64,000 bases of DNA from an uncultured Bacteroidota bacterium (GTDB lineage Bacteria; Bacteroidota; Bacteroidia; Flavobacteriales; Flavobacteriaceae): assembly GCA_902622575.1 (NCBI GenBank), contig CACNQJ010000006.1, positions 37,903 through 101,902 of the forward strand, given 5' to 3'. Shown here piece after piece: positions 9,589-19,162 of the stretch; the first letter of the stretch is position 1, and each line of letters opens with the position of its first letter. Under the pieces are notes generated by a model. The model ran no database searches. It saw only the letters and a list, made by a program, of their open reading frames with translations, and was not told where the DNA came from. A program made the position numbers and the translations under genes.

Positions 9589-10764
9589 TTAAAATGCAGA
9601 AATACCAGTAATACTCCTCCCTGTAATTAATGTGTGAATCTCTTCTGTTCCCTGGTAAGTTTTTAGTACCTCTAAGTTTAATATATGTCTCATTACAGGG
9701 TATTCAGCAGTTACACCCATACCACCAAGAATAGATCGAGCTTTTATAGCTACGTTGCTTGACATGTCTACACTTGACCTTTTTGCCATAGAAATTTGAT
9801 CATATGTTGCTGAGCCATCATTCATCAAAACACCTAATCTCCAAACTAAAATTTGTGTTTTAGTTATCTCAGTTATCATATCTACAAGTTTCTTTTGAAT
9901 TAATTGAAATGATGCTATTTTTTTTCCAAATTGTATTCTTTCTGAAGCATATTTTAAAGCACAATCATAACAATCCATTGCAATTCCTAGAGCTCCCCAG
10001 GCCACTGCATATCTACCTAAATTTAAACACTTGAGCATTTCACCAACATCTTTAGTTTTAAACAAAAGACTCTCTTCATTCAATTCCATGTTATTAAAAA
10101 TCAGCTCACCAGTTTCTGAACCTCTAAACCCCCACTTGTTTTTAATTTTACTTGTTTCAAAACCTTTAGTTTCTCTGTCAACGAGAAAAAGACCAAATTC
10201 ATTATGATCATTTTTACACCAAAAAACTGCCACATTACATATAGGAGCCTGACCTATCCATAATTTTGATCCATTAATTACATATTTATTGCCCTTTTTC
10301 GTGAATCTTGTTAACATTGAAGAAGGATCTGAACCATGATTTGGCTCACTCATACCAAAACTACCTATCATGTCACCTTTTGAAAGAGGAATTAAATATT
10401 TTAACTTTTGTTGTTCAGAGGCATGATCAAATATTAATTTCATAACAAGTCCAGATTGAATTGAACTCAAAACACGTAAAGATGAATCGCCCCTTTCTAA
10501 CTCTTGCATCATTATTCCATATGAGATTAAGTCAATTTCAGCCCCTCCATACTTTTCTGGCAAGAAAGGTCCGAAACCTCCAATCTCAGAAATTCCCTTT
10601 ACAAATTTGACTGGAAATTCATCATTTTGAACAGCATTTTCAATAATTGGGGATACATTAATTTTCACCCAATCTCTGGTTATATTTCTAATTAAAATAT
10701 TTTCCTCGCTTAATAACTTATCAACAGCGTAATGGTCAGGTGAATTAAAATTATCTTTTCTCAT
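9589..10764 (-). CDS. Acyl-CoA dehydrogenase family protein, glutaryl-CoA dehydrogenase-like
   Basis: FAD-dependent flavoprotein of acyl-CoA catabolism. 391 residues with the standard layout: an N-terminal helical domain, the substrate/FAD motif GSFGMSEPNHGSDPSS, a middle beta domain (NGSKLWIGQAP), and a C-terminal helical domain with ASERIQFGKKIASFQLIQ. The C-terminus (EIHTLITGRSITGISAF) closely resembles glutaryl-CoA dehydrogenases, which also decarboxylate. The family's catalytic base is the Glu of a YEGT motif; here it reads YQGT (Gln371, codon CAG). Either a neighbouring acid (Glu374 or Glu375) or another loop takes over, or the enzyme does a different reaction. Starts 2 bases after the HAD gene ends. 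Confidence 0.88.
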   Translation of the reverse strand: MRKDNFNSPDHYAVDKLLSEENILIRNITRDWVKINVSPIIENAVQNDEFPVKFVKGISEIGGFGPFLPEKYGGAEIDLISYGIMMQELERGDSSLRVLSSIQSGLVMKLIFDHASEQQKLKYLIPLSKGDMIGSFGMSEPNHGSDPSSMLTRFTKKGNKYVINGSKLWIGQAPICNVAVFWCKNDHNEFGLFLVDRETKGFETSKIKNKWGFRGSETGELIFNNMELNEESLLFKTKDVGEMLKCLNLGRYAVAWGALGIAMDCYDCALKYASERIQFGKKIASFQLIQKKLVDMITEITKTQILVWRLGVLMNDGSATYDQISMAKRSSVDMSSNVAIKARSILGGMGVTAEYPVMRHILNLEVLKTYQGTEEIHTLITGRSITGISAF

Positions 10765-10766
10765 AA

Positions 10767-11207
10767 TTATTTATGATCATCAAAAACTTCAATTTTCACA
10801 TCTTTTTGAACTAGATCTGTAAATTTTCCATTATATCTTGTGGCCCTTACAAGATGATTATCAATCCAATGATAATTACCGCCTCTGGGTTTTCCCATCA
10901 AAAGAGAATGATATTTAAAACCATTCTTTTTAAGCCAATTCTCGGTGACCTTTCTATGTTCCTCTGTTCTTGAGGTAAAAAAACATATAATATGTCCTTG
11001 ATCATACCATTTATTTAAAGTAATTAAAGCATCTGGATATAACTTGGCAGTTACCATTCTTTCAGGTTCCTCATTAGGAATGTCATCACAAATAGTTCCA
11101 TCAATATCAATTAAATAATTTTTAATTCCAGGCTTTAGTACTGGACTAATTTTTATACCATCTACACTCAGATTATCTAATTTATTATTTGTGTCAGAAT
11201 TACTCAT
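10767..11207 (-). CDS. HAD-superfamily small phosphatase-like protein
   Basis: A 146-residue cytosolic HAD-fold protein. DxD catalytic motif at Asp34-Ile-Asp36 (IDIDGTICDD), motif II Thr/Ser in CFFTSRTEEHR, and a motif III/IV area GKPRGGNYHWIDNH with one Asp. There is no large cap domain. Bacteroidota homologues are sometimes named phosphoheptose isomerase, which the sequence does not support. Its substrate is unknown; it lies between mlaD and the acyl-CoA dehydrogenase with short gaps. Confidence 0.75.
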   Translation of the reverse strand: MSNSDTNNKLDNLSVDGIKISPVLKPGIKNYLIDIDGTICDDIPNEEPERMVTAKLYPDALITLNKWYDQGHIICFFTSRTEEHRKVTENWLKKNGFKYHSLLMGKPRGGNYHWIDNHLVRATRYNGKFTDLVQKDVKIEVFDDHK

Positions 11208-11215
11208 ATTAAGTA

Positions 11216-12130
11216 TTATTTGTCGTTTTTTTCAGTGTATGGTACATTCTTTTTTCCAAATAGAGAAAAATGAACATATCTTTTGGGATTTAACCTCAGA
11301 TCTTTAATTAAGAGGTTTATATTTTTACTTGCATCATCAAGAGAATTTATCAAATCATCCTCAAATATCAGTTTATTTAACGAACCATCACCGTTTGAGA
11401 TTTCATTTATAATTTTTTCGATACTGTTTGATGATTGAGTCAAATTATCAACTACAACAGATAAGTTTGATAATTCATTTGAAGTTTCATTAACATTTGA
11501 TATTATATTATTGATATGGCTTTTGTTAGTGTCTAGCATTTCATCCAGGGTACTAGCTGAACTTTTGAGGTCAGCAACAGTTGTAGAAAAGTTCTTTATA
11601 CTAGACTGAATCTCTTGTTTTGCCTCTGTATTCAAGACTGAATTTAAACTTATAAGAACAGAATCAGCGCTTACAACCATAGATTCAATTTTTTCTTGTA
11701 AAGGAGATAACTTATCATTAACTAACTCAGTTAACCCAGGCGCAATAGAAGATTTTAGAGTGTCTCCAGACTTGGCTAATTGCTCTCCATATTTGGGAAT
11801 TACCGAAAGAGCCTTTCCTCCTATAAGACCAGTTTCATATATTTGTGCAATACTGTTTTTAGAAAACAAAAAATCATTTTCTACTCTAAATTTCAATAAT
11901 AATTTTGAGGTATTTTTATAAAACTTAATATCTTGAACACTTCCAACATTAAATCCACTGATAGTAACAGGTGTTCCTTTACTCACCCCCTCAACGTCAT
12001 CATAAACTGCATAAAATATTCTATCAGAAACAAAAACATCATTCGATTTTAAATAACTAAAACCAATTATAAAAAGAGTAATTCCCGTAAGAACTAGTAT
12101 AGCAGTTTTTATTTCATAAGACAATTTCAA
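11216..12130 (-). CDS. MlaD/MCE-family lipid-trafficking protein
   Basis: Inner-membrane-anchored periplasmic protein of phospholipid transport between membranes. A single transmembrane helix at about residues 8-26 is followed by an MCE beta-barrel domain at about 38-115 (DDVEGVSKGTPVTISGFNVGSV), then a long Ser/Asn/Leu-rich coiled-coil region to about 280 that would form the hexamer needle. The TTG start is chosen because the protein then begins MKLSYEIKTAILV, the usual N-terminus. A TAAATTTG promoter box lies 13 bases upstream. The partner permease and ATPase genes are not nearby. Confidence 0.87.
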   Translation of the reverse strand: MKLSYEIKTAILVLTGITLFIIGFSYLKSNDVFVSDRIFYAVYDDVEGVSKGTPVTISGFNVGSVQDIKFYKNTSKLLLKFRVENDFLFSKNSIAQIYETGLIGGKALSVIPKYGEQLAKSGDTLKSSIAPGLTELVNDKLSPLQEKIESMVVSADSVLISLNSVLNTEAKQEIQSSIKNFSTTVADLKSSASTLDEMLDTNKSHINNIISNVNETSNELSNLSVVVDNLTQSSNSIEKIINEISNGDGSLNKLIFEDDLINSLDDASKNINLLIKDLRLNPKRYVHFSLFGKKNVPYTEKNDK

Positions 12131-12143
12131 CGTTTTCTTTTTT

Positions 12144-12151
12144 CAAATTTA
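12144..12151 (-). promoter_or_regulatory. Candidate -7 box for mlaD
   Basis: TAAATTTG on the minus strand, an exact match to the Bacteroidota -7 consensus TAnnTTTG, 13 bases before the TTG start. Confidence 0.5.
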
Positions 12152-12167
12152 TAAATAAGTGTAGTGA

Positions 12168-13235
12168 TTATTCAAATTCAGCTAAGTATTTTTTTAAACT
12201 GTAAGGCTTACCATCTTTAAAAACTGTAACAAATGATGACTTGAATCCAGCATTTATTGCTGTTTTTAACAGAATCTTAGCCTGATTGTAACTATTTGTA
12301 TAACCATAATAATACTTGTACAAACCATTATTATTTTTAGTTTTTGATATAGAAGAAAGCCCTTTGAAATTATAAGGCTTTAGTTCTAATGATTTAGAGC
12401 TTGCAGAAATTTGAACTTTAAATAAATATTTTATTTTCTCGGGTGTAGGTTTTGTGTCAATTTTTAATTCGACTCTATTATTATCCAACGATCTCAAATA
12501 TTTAAGAATTGCTTTGGAAATGGAACTTGAGATTTCTTTTTGTCCCTTTGCGGAATTCAAATATTTTCCCTCAGTTTTGTTTGTTAGAAAACCCGCCTCA
12601 ATAAGGACACTTGGCATATATGTATTTCTTAACACTAAAAAACCTGCTTGTTTAACTTTCCTGTCTCTCCTATTTAAGTCTTTAACGAAAAATTCTTGTA
12701 TATAATTGGCTGCTAAAATACTTTGTTCTAAATATTCTTCTTGCATCAAAACTAAACTAATAACGGACTCTGGATTATTGGGGTCAAAACCATCATATTT
12801 TTGTTCGTAATTTTCCTCCATGTAAATAACCGAATTTTCTTTTTGTGCGATTTTAAAATTTCTTTCGTTAGCATGTAAACCTAAGACAAATGTTCCAGCA
12901 CCATAGGCATTAGAATTGTGAGCGTCACAATGAATAGAAATAAATAAATCAGCATTAGCATCATTAGCAATTTGAGCTCTTCGAAAAAGATCTACAAACA
13001 CATCCTTTTTTCTAGTGTAAACAACTTTTACTTTATTTTTTGACAGAATTTCTCCAACATTGAGAGCTATTTTAAGTGCAATATTTTTTTCAAAATAACC
13101 ATTACCTCTGTTACCAGGATCTTTACCACCATGACCTGCATCTACTACAACTACAAATTCATTTTTTAACGATTGAGCATCATTTTTAAAACTTAGGAGA
13201 AAAAAAATTAAAAAAAATAGTTTTAAAATTCGCAT
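12168..13235 (-). CDS. N-acetylmuramoyl-L-alanine amidase (Amidase_3) with C-terminal SPOR-like domain
   Basis: Periplasmic zinc amidase cleaving the lactyl-peptide bond of peptidoglycan during cell separation. The ATG at 13235 is chosen because it opens a signal peptide (residues 1-21); a longer reading would run into lptD. Zinc ligands are His35 (VDAGHGG), Glu49 (YFEKN) and His102 (SIHCDAH); the catalytic Glu is Glu213 (LIEAGFLTN). After about residue 270 comes a region like a SPOR septal-targeting domain (KVQISASS...GYTNSYNQAKILL). 355 residues. Divergent from lptD over 51 bases. Confidence 0.93.
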   Translation of the reverse strand: MRILKLFFLIFFLLSFKNDAQSLKNEFVVVVDAGHGGKDPGNRGNGYFEKNIALKIALNVGEILSKNKVKVVYTRKKDVFVDLFRRAQIANDANADLFISIHCDAHNSNAYGAGTFVLGLHANERNFKIAQKENSVIYMEENYEQKYDGFDPNNPESVISLVLMQEEYLEQSILAANYIQEFFVKDLNRRDRKVKQAGFLVLRNTYMPSVLIEAGFLTNKTEGKYLNSAKGQKEISSSISKAILKYLRSLDNNRVELKIDTKPTPEKIKYLFKVQISASSKSLELKPYNFKGLSSISKTKNNNGLYKYYYGYTNSYNQAKILLKTAINAGFKSSFVTVFKDGKPYSLKKYLAEFE

Positions 13236-13286
13236 AACAATTCCTCTAATAAAATTATCATTAATTTTATTAAATCTTATATCGAT

Positions 13287-15887
13287 TTGTATATTAATAA
13301 AAAACATATAAAACTTCTATCCATAGCGTTATGTTTTTTTTATGGTTTTATCAACATTAAAGTATTAAATGCTCAAGTCTCGGAAAATGATACTATTAGT
13401 CTTGATACTTTAAAAACGAGTGTCATATTAGATGATGTCCGAAGAAAAGCTAAGGGATACATCAAGATTAATAATAAGCAAAAGATTATAACATTATACG
13501 ATAATGCAGAGCTGTATTATATGGACATTGAGCTTAAGTCAGGGATTATTAAATTCAATTGGGAAAACAATGTAGTTTCAGCTGGTAGAATAAAAGATTC
13601 GTTAGGCAACTACACCCAAGCTCCCGTTTTTAAACAAGGTGGAGATGAAATAAATCCCGACTCTCTAAGATATAATTTCGACTCGAAAAAAGCTTTAATT
13701 TGGAATTCAAGGACAAAACAAAACGAAATGAATGTTTTTTCTTTAGCCACTAAAAAAGAGAATGATTCAATTTACTTTATAAAAGAAGCTAAAGTAACAA
13801 CATCTAAAAACCTTGATGATCCTGAATACTACATAAGGGTTAGATCTGGGAAATTTATTCCGAAAAATAAAATTATAGCCGGTCCAAGTAATCTATACAT
13901 TTATGATGTACCCACCCCCATCTTTTTACCATTTGCTTATTTCCCACTAACTGAGGATAGGAATTCAGGATTTATTTTTCCAACAATTGGTCAAAACAAT
14001 AGAAGAGGATATTTTTTTCAAAATGGTGGTTATTATTTGGCTCCCTCTGAATATTTTGACTTAACTCTTCTTGGAGATTATTATACAAATGGGAGCTATG
14101 GAATGAGGGTTGAATCTTCATACAGAAAAAGGTATGCATTTAATGGCAGATTGAGCCTAAGATTTGAAAACCTTATTGATGGAGAAAGAGGATTGCCAGG
14201 CTACTCTAAATCAAATATATACAACATTAGATGGTCTCATTCTCAAGATTCTAAAGCAAATCCATACAACAGATTTTCAGCATCAGTAAACCTAGGTAGC
14301 AGTAACTATTTCAGAGAATCTTTAAACCAAATTAATACACCTAATTTTTTAAATAACACACTAAATTCCTCTGTTTCATTTTCCAAAACATTTAGAGGGT
14401 ATCCATCAGTTAATATTTCATTAACAGCTTCTCATTCACAAAACACTAGATCAAAAACGGTTAACTTAGTTCTACCTACTTTTCAAGGAAATGTTGAACG
14501 AGTTTACCCATTTGTTAAAAAAAATGGTCAAAAAAAAGGTTTTATAAAAAATATAAATTTCCAATATTCATTTAGAGGTGAAAATAGAATAAACACAACT
14601 GATTCTTTATTTTTTAAAAAAGGGATGTTTGATGATGCTAAGTATGGGATGAAACATACAATTCCTGTTAGTACAAACTTTAAAGTTCTCAAACATTTTA
14701 GTGTAAGTATGAATGGAAATTTTGATGAAATATGGACTGGTAATACAACAAAAAGAAATGACTTCAATTCTAACACTCAACAACAAGGTGAAAAGATAAA
14801 TATTAAAGGATTTGACAGGTACAACCAGTATGATTTTGGAATGAGTGTAGGAACAACTATTTATGGACTTTTCAATTTTAAAGAAAGTAGTAAAGTTCAA
14901 TCAATTCGTCACGTGATAAGGCCCTCCCTCTCTTATAATATTAGACCAAGCTTTAAAAAATACTATGATACATATATAATTGATGCAAATGGTAATACAG
15001 CTGAATACACTAGATTTGAGGAAAATTTCTTTGGCAGACCATCAAAGACATATTCAAGTTCAATTGGAATTCAAATTAGTAATAACATAGAAGCGAAAGT
15101 TAAAGAGAAGGATAGTTTAGTAACAGAACCAAAAAAAGTAACAATATTAAATAACTTGAATATTTCCACCAATTATAACTTAGCAGCCGATTCTTTAAAA
15201 CTGTCTCCAATAAGGATGTCAACAGGGACTAATCTTTTTAACAATAAACTCAACATTAATCTTTCAGCAACCTTTGATGCATACGCATTAAACGATAATG
15301 GTATTAGAATAAATAAACTAAATCTTTCAGAGGGTGGCGGTTTACTTAGGATGACAAGTGCTAATATGAACATGAATTTTTCAATTAATAGTAAATCATT
15401 AAAGTCAAAATCCAGAGATGAAAACAGCGAAAACCTAACTGGTGGTGGAAGGACAGATGACTTATTTGGTTCTAGTCAAGATTTAACAAAAAGCACTTTT
15501 GATGATGAGGAAAATGATGAAAAAAGAAAAGAAAATCTAAAAGAATATCTTAATGATATTGGTTGGGATTTTAGATTTGCTCACTCTTTAACATATTTAA
15601 ACAACAGAAAACAACGTTCAATTGGTAATAATTCATTAATGTTCTCAGGAAATATAATACTTTCAAAAAAATGGAAAATTGGAGGCTCATCCGGATATGA
15701 TTTCAAAAATAAAGGATTTACCTACACTCAACTTCGTTTTGAGAGAGATTTGGATAGTTGGAAAATGAATTTTAGTTGGGTACCTTTCAGTGTAAGAGAA
15801 TCCTGGTACTTCTTTATAGGAATTAAGTCAGGGTTTTTGAGTGATTTAAAATATGATAAAAGAAAAGAACCAGATAAAAGACTTTAA
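13287..15887 (+). CDS. lptD: LPS-assembly protein LptD
   Basis: Outer-membrane beta-barrel that inserts lipopolysaccharide into the outer leaflet. The signal peptide ends near residue 29 (NIKVLNA-QV). An OstA-type N-terminal beta-jellyroll region (about 50-190, with KGYIKINNKQKIITLYDNAELYYMD split over two repeats) precedes YIYDVPTPIFLPFAYFPLTEDRNSGFIFPTIG, the lumenal plug region, and a long barrel. 866 residues is normal for Bacteroidota. The TTG start is used because no ATG occurs before the signal sequence. ridA starts 12 bases after the stop. Confidence 0.92.
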   Translation: MYINKKHIKLLSIALCFFYGFINIKVLNAQVSENDTISLDTLKTSVILDDVRRKAKGYIKINNKQKIITLYDNAELYYMDIELKSGIIKFNWENNVVSAGRIKDSLGNYTQAPVFKQGGDEINPDSLRYNFDSKKALIWNSRTKQNEMNVFSLATKKENDSIYFIKEAKVTTSKNLDDPEYYIRVRSGKFIPKNKIIAGPSNLYIYDVPTPIFLPFAYFPLTEDRNSGFIFPTIGQNNRRGYFFQNGGYYLAPSEYFDLTLLGDYYTNGSYGMRVESSYRKRYAFNGRLSLRFENLIDGERGLPGYSKSNIYNIRWSHSQDSKANPYNRFSASVNLGSSNYFRESLNQINTPNFLNNTLNSSVSFSKTFRGYPSVNISLTASHSQNTRSKTVNLVLPTFQGNVERVYPFVKKNGQKKGFIKNINFQYSFRGENRINTTDSLFFKKGMFDDAKYGMKHTIPVSTNFKVLKHFSVSMNGNFDEIWTGNTTKRNDFNSNTQQQGEKINIKGFDRYNQYDFGMSVGTTIYGLFNFKESSKVQSIRHVIRPSLSYNIRPSFKKYYDTYIIDANGNTAEYTRFEENFFGRPSKTYSSSIGIQISNNIEAKVKEKDSLVTEPKKVTILNNLNISTNYNLAADSLKLSPIRMSTGTNLFNNKLNINLSATFDAYALNDNGIRINKLNLSEGGGLLRMTSANMNMNFSINSKSLKSKSRDENSENLTGGGRTDDLFGSSQDLTKSTFDDEENDEKRKENLKEYLNDIGWDFRFAHSLTYLNNRKQRSIGNNSLMFSGNIILSKKWKIGGSSGYDFKNKGFTYTQLRFERDLDSWKMNFSWVPFSVRESWYFFIGIKSGFLSDLKYDKRKEPDKRL

Positions 15888-15899
15888 AAATTATAGTTT

Positions 15900-16280
15900 A
15901 TGAAAAAAATAATCAATACAAAAAAAGCTCCATTACCTGTTGGACCATACAGTCAAGCTATTATGGTGAATAATACTCTTTATATTTCGGGACAAGTTGC
16001 ATTAAATCCTGAAAAAAATGAGTTAATTGAGGGCTCTATTGAGAAAGAAAGTTATCAAATAATGGAAAATATTAAATCTATTTTAAATGAATCAGGTTTA
16101 AGTTTCAAAAATGTTGTTAGATCAAAAATATATCTTACAGACATGAATAATTTCTCAAAAGTTAATCAAGTTTATGGATCCTATTTCGAAAAAGGACAAG
16201 AACCAGCCAGAACTACAATTGAAGTTAGTGGTCTTCCACTCGGCGTTGGTGTTGAAATTGATATGATTGCGGTTGTCTAA
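15900..16280 (+). CDS. ridA: RidA-family enamine/imine deaminase
   Basis: Cytosolic trimeric enzyme that hydrolyses reactive 2-aminoacrylate-type enamines released by PLP enzymes. It has the family start APLPVGPYSQA, the RSKIYLTDM segment, and active-site Arg104 (PARTTIEV) with Glu119 (GVEIDMIAV). 126 residues, typical. Probably cotranscribed with lptD. The stop overlaps the convergent kinase-like gene by 4 bases. Confidence 0.94.
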   Translation: MKKIINTKKAPLPVGPYSQAIMVNNTLYISGQVALNPEKNELIEGSIEKESYQIMENIKSILNESGLSFKNVVRSKIYLTDMNNFSKVNQVYGSYFEKGQEPARTTIEVSGLPLGVGVEIDMIAVV

Positions 16281-17128
16281 ACTCTTTTAATATGGTGACT
16301 AACCAAACCGTCTATAGGTTTTCTTAGTACTCTACCAATCCTCATGTCTTTTGAAATAAGGATTTCCTTTAGCTCATCCTTTAGATAAAATGCAATTGAT
16401 CCAATAAAATGTAAAGGAACACTTTTACAATCAGAAAATTGTTCTATTTGGTTGGTTATGAATAAATTAAATCCCTTTTTAATTAATTTTTTAAAATATG
16501 CTTCGTCCTTGTTATCAATAACAAATCTTCCAAATTTTGCTAAATAAGTATTAGGGTTTTCTCGCTTATAAATATTGTCCTTTATAGTATTTGATTTCAT
16601 ATCAAAGCTCTCACTCATCAATTTTTGAACTGAGAGTGGCATTTTATTAAAATAATAATCTCTAATCAATTGTTTTCCAAAATAATTTCCGCTCGCATCG
16701 TCCATTATCACATATCCAAGAGAATCAACTTTCTGTATAATGTTTTTTCCATCAAAATATGTGCAATTAGAGCCAGTACCCAATATGGAGGTTATTGACT
16801 TTTGACCAAACTCACATGTAGCGTATACTGCAGCATAAGTATCTTCTTTTATATCTAAAGCTGAATTAATAAAAATCTTTTCGAAAACTTTTTTGATTAG
16901 TTGCCTGGGGAGTTCTGTGCCACATCCAGCACCATAAAAGTGTAGATGAGATATTTTTTTTCTATTTTGATATAAATCATAGTTATTAATAACTCTTTCT
17001 TCTATTATTTGTTCGGTTAAAACTTGAGGATTGAGACCTTTTGTTTGAGTATCAAATAATGTTTTACCATTATCATTTATACAAATCCAGTCAGTTTTAG
17101 TGGAGCCACTATCAACGATTAATCTCAT
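16277..17128 (-). CDS. N-acetylglucosamine kinase-like protein (BadF/BadG ATPase fold)
   Basis: ASKHA-fold sugar kinase expected to phosphorylate GlcNAc or a similar amino sugar. The phosphate-1 motif is DSGSTKTDW (6-14). The second phosphate loop is SILGTGSNC, and a conserved DDASGNYFG segment follows. 283 residues, as in Flavobacteriia homologues. Lies 6 bases after gap in the same direction, so sugar phosphorylation and glycolysis may share a transcript. The exact substrate cannot be read from sequence. Confidence 0.83.
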   Translation of the reverse strand: MRLIVDSGSTKTDWICINDNGKTLFDTQTKGLNPQVLTEQIIEERVINNYDLYQNRKKISHLHFYGAGCGTELPRQLIKKVFEKIFINSALDIKEDTYAAVYATCEFGQKSITSILGTGSNCTYFDGKNIIQKVDSLGYVIMDDASGNYFGKQLIRDYYFNKMPLSVQKLMSESFDMKSNTIKDNIYKRENPNTYLAKFGRFVIDNKDEAYFKKLIKKGFNLFITNQIEQFSDCKSVPLHFIGSIAFYLKDELKEILISKDMRIGRVLRKPIDGLVSHHIKRV

Positions 17129-17134
17129 CTAATA

Positions 17135-18133
17135 CTATTTGCAAAATTCTACAGCTAGATCTAAAAGTTTACTTGAGTAACCGGCTTCATTGTCATACCA
17201 GGTTATTAGTTTATAAAATTTAGAATTTAGTTCAATTCCAGCTTTTGAGTCGATTATTGAGGTACGCACGTCACCAATAAAATCTTGAGAAACGACATCA
17301 TCAGACGAAAATCCTAAAATATTCTTCAATTCATTTTTAGAAGCACTCTCCATTTTTTTCATTATTTCATCATAAGATGTATCAGTTTTTAATTTTACTG
17401 TTAAGTCTACAACAGAAACATTTGCAGTTGGTACTCTAAAGGCCATTCCTGTTATTTTTCCATCAAGAGATGGGATTACTTTTGTAACAGCCTTTGCAGC
17501 ACCTGTAGATGCAGGTATAATATTTAATAGAGAGCTTCTGCCGGCTCTGTAATCTTTTTTTGATGGACCATCAACAGTAAACTGAGTGGCAGTTACAGCA
17601 TGAACTGTTGTCATTAATGCTTCATCAACACCAAAATTATCGTTTAAAACTTTGATTGGGGGAGCTAAACAATTTGTTGTACAACTCGCATTAGAAATAA
17701 TTAAATCATTTTTATTGAGACTCTTGTGATTTACGCCCATGACATACATTGGAGCATCTTTGGAGGGGGCAGAAATGACAACCTTTGGCGCACCACCATC
17801 GATATGAAGCTTTGCAGTTTCAAGGGTGGTAAAAATACCTGTACATTCTAAAACAACATCAACGTTCATTTTATCCCACATTATATTACTTGGGTCTCTT
17901 TCAGCTGTGATATGAATTTTACTCTTTCCCACTGATAAAATATTTCCATCAAAGGAAACATCAGAATTTACTTTCCCGTGGACAGAATCGTATTTGAGGA
18001 GATATGCCAAATGCTTTATATCTAATAAGTCATTTATCGCAACAATCTCTACGTCATTTCTCAAATGAGATAGCCTTAGTACCATTCTACCAATTCTGCC
18101 AAATCCATTTATACCAATCTTGATCTTTTCCAT
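17135..18133 (-). CDS. gap: Glyceraldehyde-3-phosphate dehydrogenase
   Basis: NAD-dependent glycolytic enzyme. Rossmann motif INGFGRIGR near the start, Asn34-Asp35 typical of NAD preference, active-site Cys151 in [10 protein letters not shown] and His178 in [11 protein letters not shown]. 332 residues. Starts 9 bases after the pfkA stop, within the glycolytic cluster. Confidence 0.97.
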   Translation of the reverse strand: MEKIKIGINGFGRIGRMVLRLSHLRNDVEIVAINDLLDIKHLAYLLKYDSVHGKVNSDVSFDGNILSVGKSKIHITAERDPSNIMWDKMNVDVVLECTGIFTTLETAKLHIDGGAPKVVISAPSKDAPMYVMGVNHKSLNKNDLIISNASCTTNCLAPPIKVLNDNFGVDEALMTTVHAVTATQFTVDGPSKKDYRAGRSSLLNIIPASTGAAKAVTKVIPSLDGKITGMAFRVPTANVSVVDLTVKLKTDTSYDEIMKKMESASKNELKNILGFSSDDVVSQDFIGDVRTSIIDSKAGIELNSKFYKLITWYDNEAGYSSKLLDLAVEFCK

Positions 18134-18142
18134 TTTATTTTT

Positions 18143-19117
18143 TTATGTGTTCATAATTTTAGACATCCTTAACAATTCTTTGTTAATCTTAGTTTTCCCT
18201 TTTATTGCTTTATTTAAGGGAGTAAAAGTTATTTTACCGCTATTTATACCTATCATTAAGCCATGATTATTTTCAATCAAGCTTTCTACTGCCCTGACTC
18301 CAAGTTGAGTACCAAGCACTCTGTCAAAACAAGTTGGTGATCCTCCCCTTTGAATATGACCTAATACAGATACTCTTGTTTCGTATCTAGGTAAAGTATC
18401 TTCAATTTTTGATGCTAAGTCAAAAACGTTTTTTCCAGTCTTATCACCTTCTGCAACTACAATGATACTTGATGTTTTTCCAGATTTTTTGCTAGTTTTT
18501 AAAGAATTAATCAAATTATCAAAGCTCATATTTACCTCTGGAATCAATATTTCTTGTGCACCAATAGCAAGGCCAGAATTTAAAGCTATATAGCCTGCAT
18601 CAGCACCCATTACCTCAACTAAAAATAATCTATGGTGGGATATTGCTGTATCTCTTATTTTATCAATAGCATCCATAACTGTATTTAATGCGGTATCATA
18701 ACCTAACGTATGAGTCGTACCAAATAAATCATTGTCAATAGTACCTGGAATGCCCACAACTGGAAAACCAAATTCTTTTTCTAATAACATAGCTCCAGTA
18801 AACGATCCATCACCACCAATTACAATCAAACCATCAATTTCTGCCTTTTTTAAGTTTTCATGGGCTTGACTTCTACCTGCTTTTGTTTTAAATTCCTCAC
18901 ATCTCGCTGAATATAGAAATGTACCACCTCTATTGATTATACCTCTTACACTTCTTGTATTTAAAATTTTAGTATTATTCTCAATAAGTCCTGAAAATCC
19001 CCTCACAATTCCAATACACTTCTTATCATAATGTGCACAAGTTCTTACAACCGATCTAATTGCCGAATTCATTCCTGGTGAATCACCACCAGACGTTAAA
19101 ACTCCAATAGTTTTCAT
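18143..19117 (-). CDS. pfkA: ATP-dependent 6-phosphofructokinase
   Basis: Commits fructose 6-phosphate to glycolysis. The ATG at 19117 gives the standard start MKTIGVLTSGGDSPGMN; an in-frame TTG 4 codons upstream is less likely. GGDGS (101-105) has the Gly that marks ATP rather than pyrophosphate users. The catalytic segment TIDND is at 126-130, with Asp128 as base. 324 residues, the usual bacterial PfkA size. Followed at 9 bases by gap. Confidence 0.96.
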   Translation of the reverse strand: MKTIGVLTSGGDSPGMNSAIRSVVRTCAHYDKKCIGIVRGFSGLIENNTKILNTRSVRGIINRGGTFLYSARCEEFKTKAGRSQAHENLKKAEIDGLIVIGGDGSFTGAMLLEKEFGFPVVGIPGTIDNDLFGTTHTLGYDTALNTVMDAIDKIRDTAISHHRLFLVEVMGADAGYIALNSGLAIGAQEILIPEVNMSFDNLINSLKTSKKSGKTSSIIVVAEGDKTGKNVFDLASKIEDTLPRYETRVSVLGHIQRGGSPTCFDRVLGTQLGVRAVESLIENNHGLMIGINSGKITFTPLNKAIKGKTKINKELLRMSKIMNT

Positions 19118-19162
19118 ATCAACACGCAAAATTACGTTATATTTTTAAATTGGGGTAAAATA

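Noticed and set aside
10767..11207. Naming the HAD protein phosphoheptose isomerase
   Set aside because: It has the DxD HAD motif and no SIS-domain features.
14905..14915. TCACGTGA as a possible parS half of the ParB site
   Set aside because: Only the inner CACGTG palindrome matches, it lies inside lptD far from parAB, and flanking bases do not fit the 16-base consensus.
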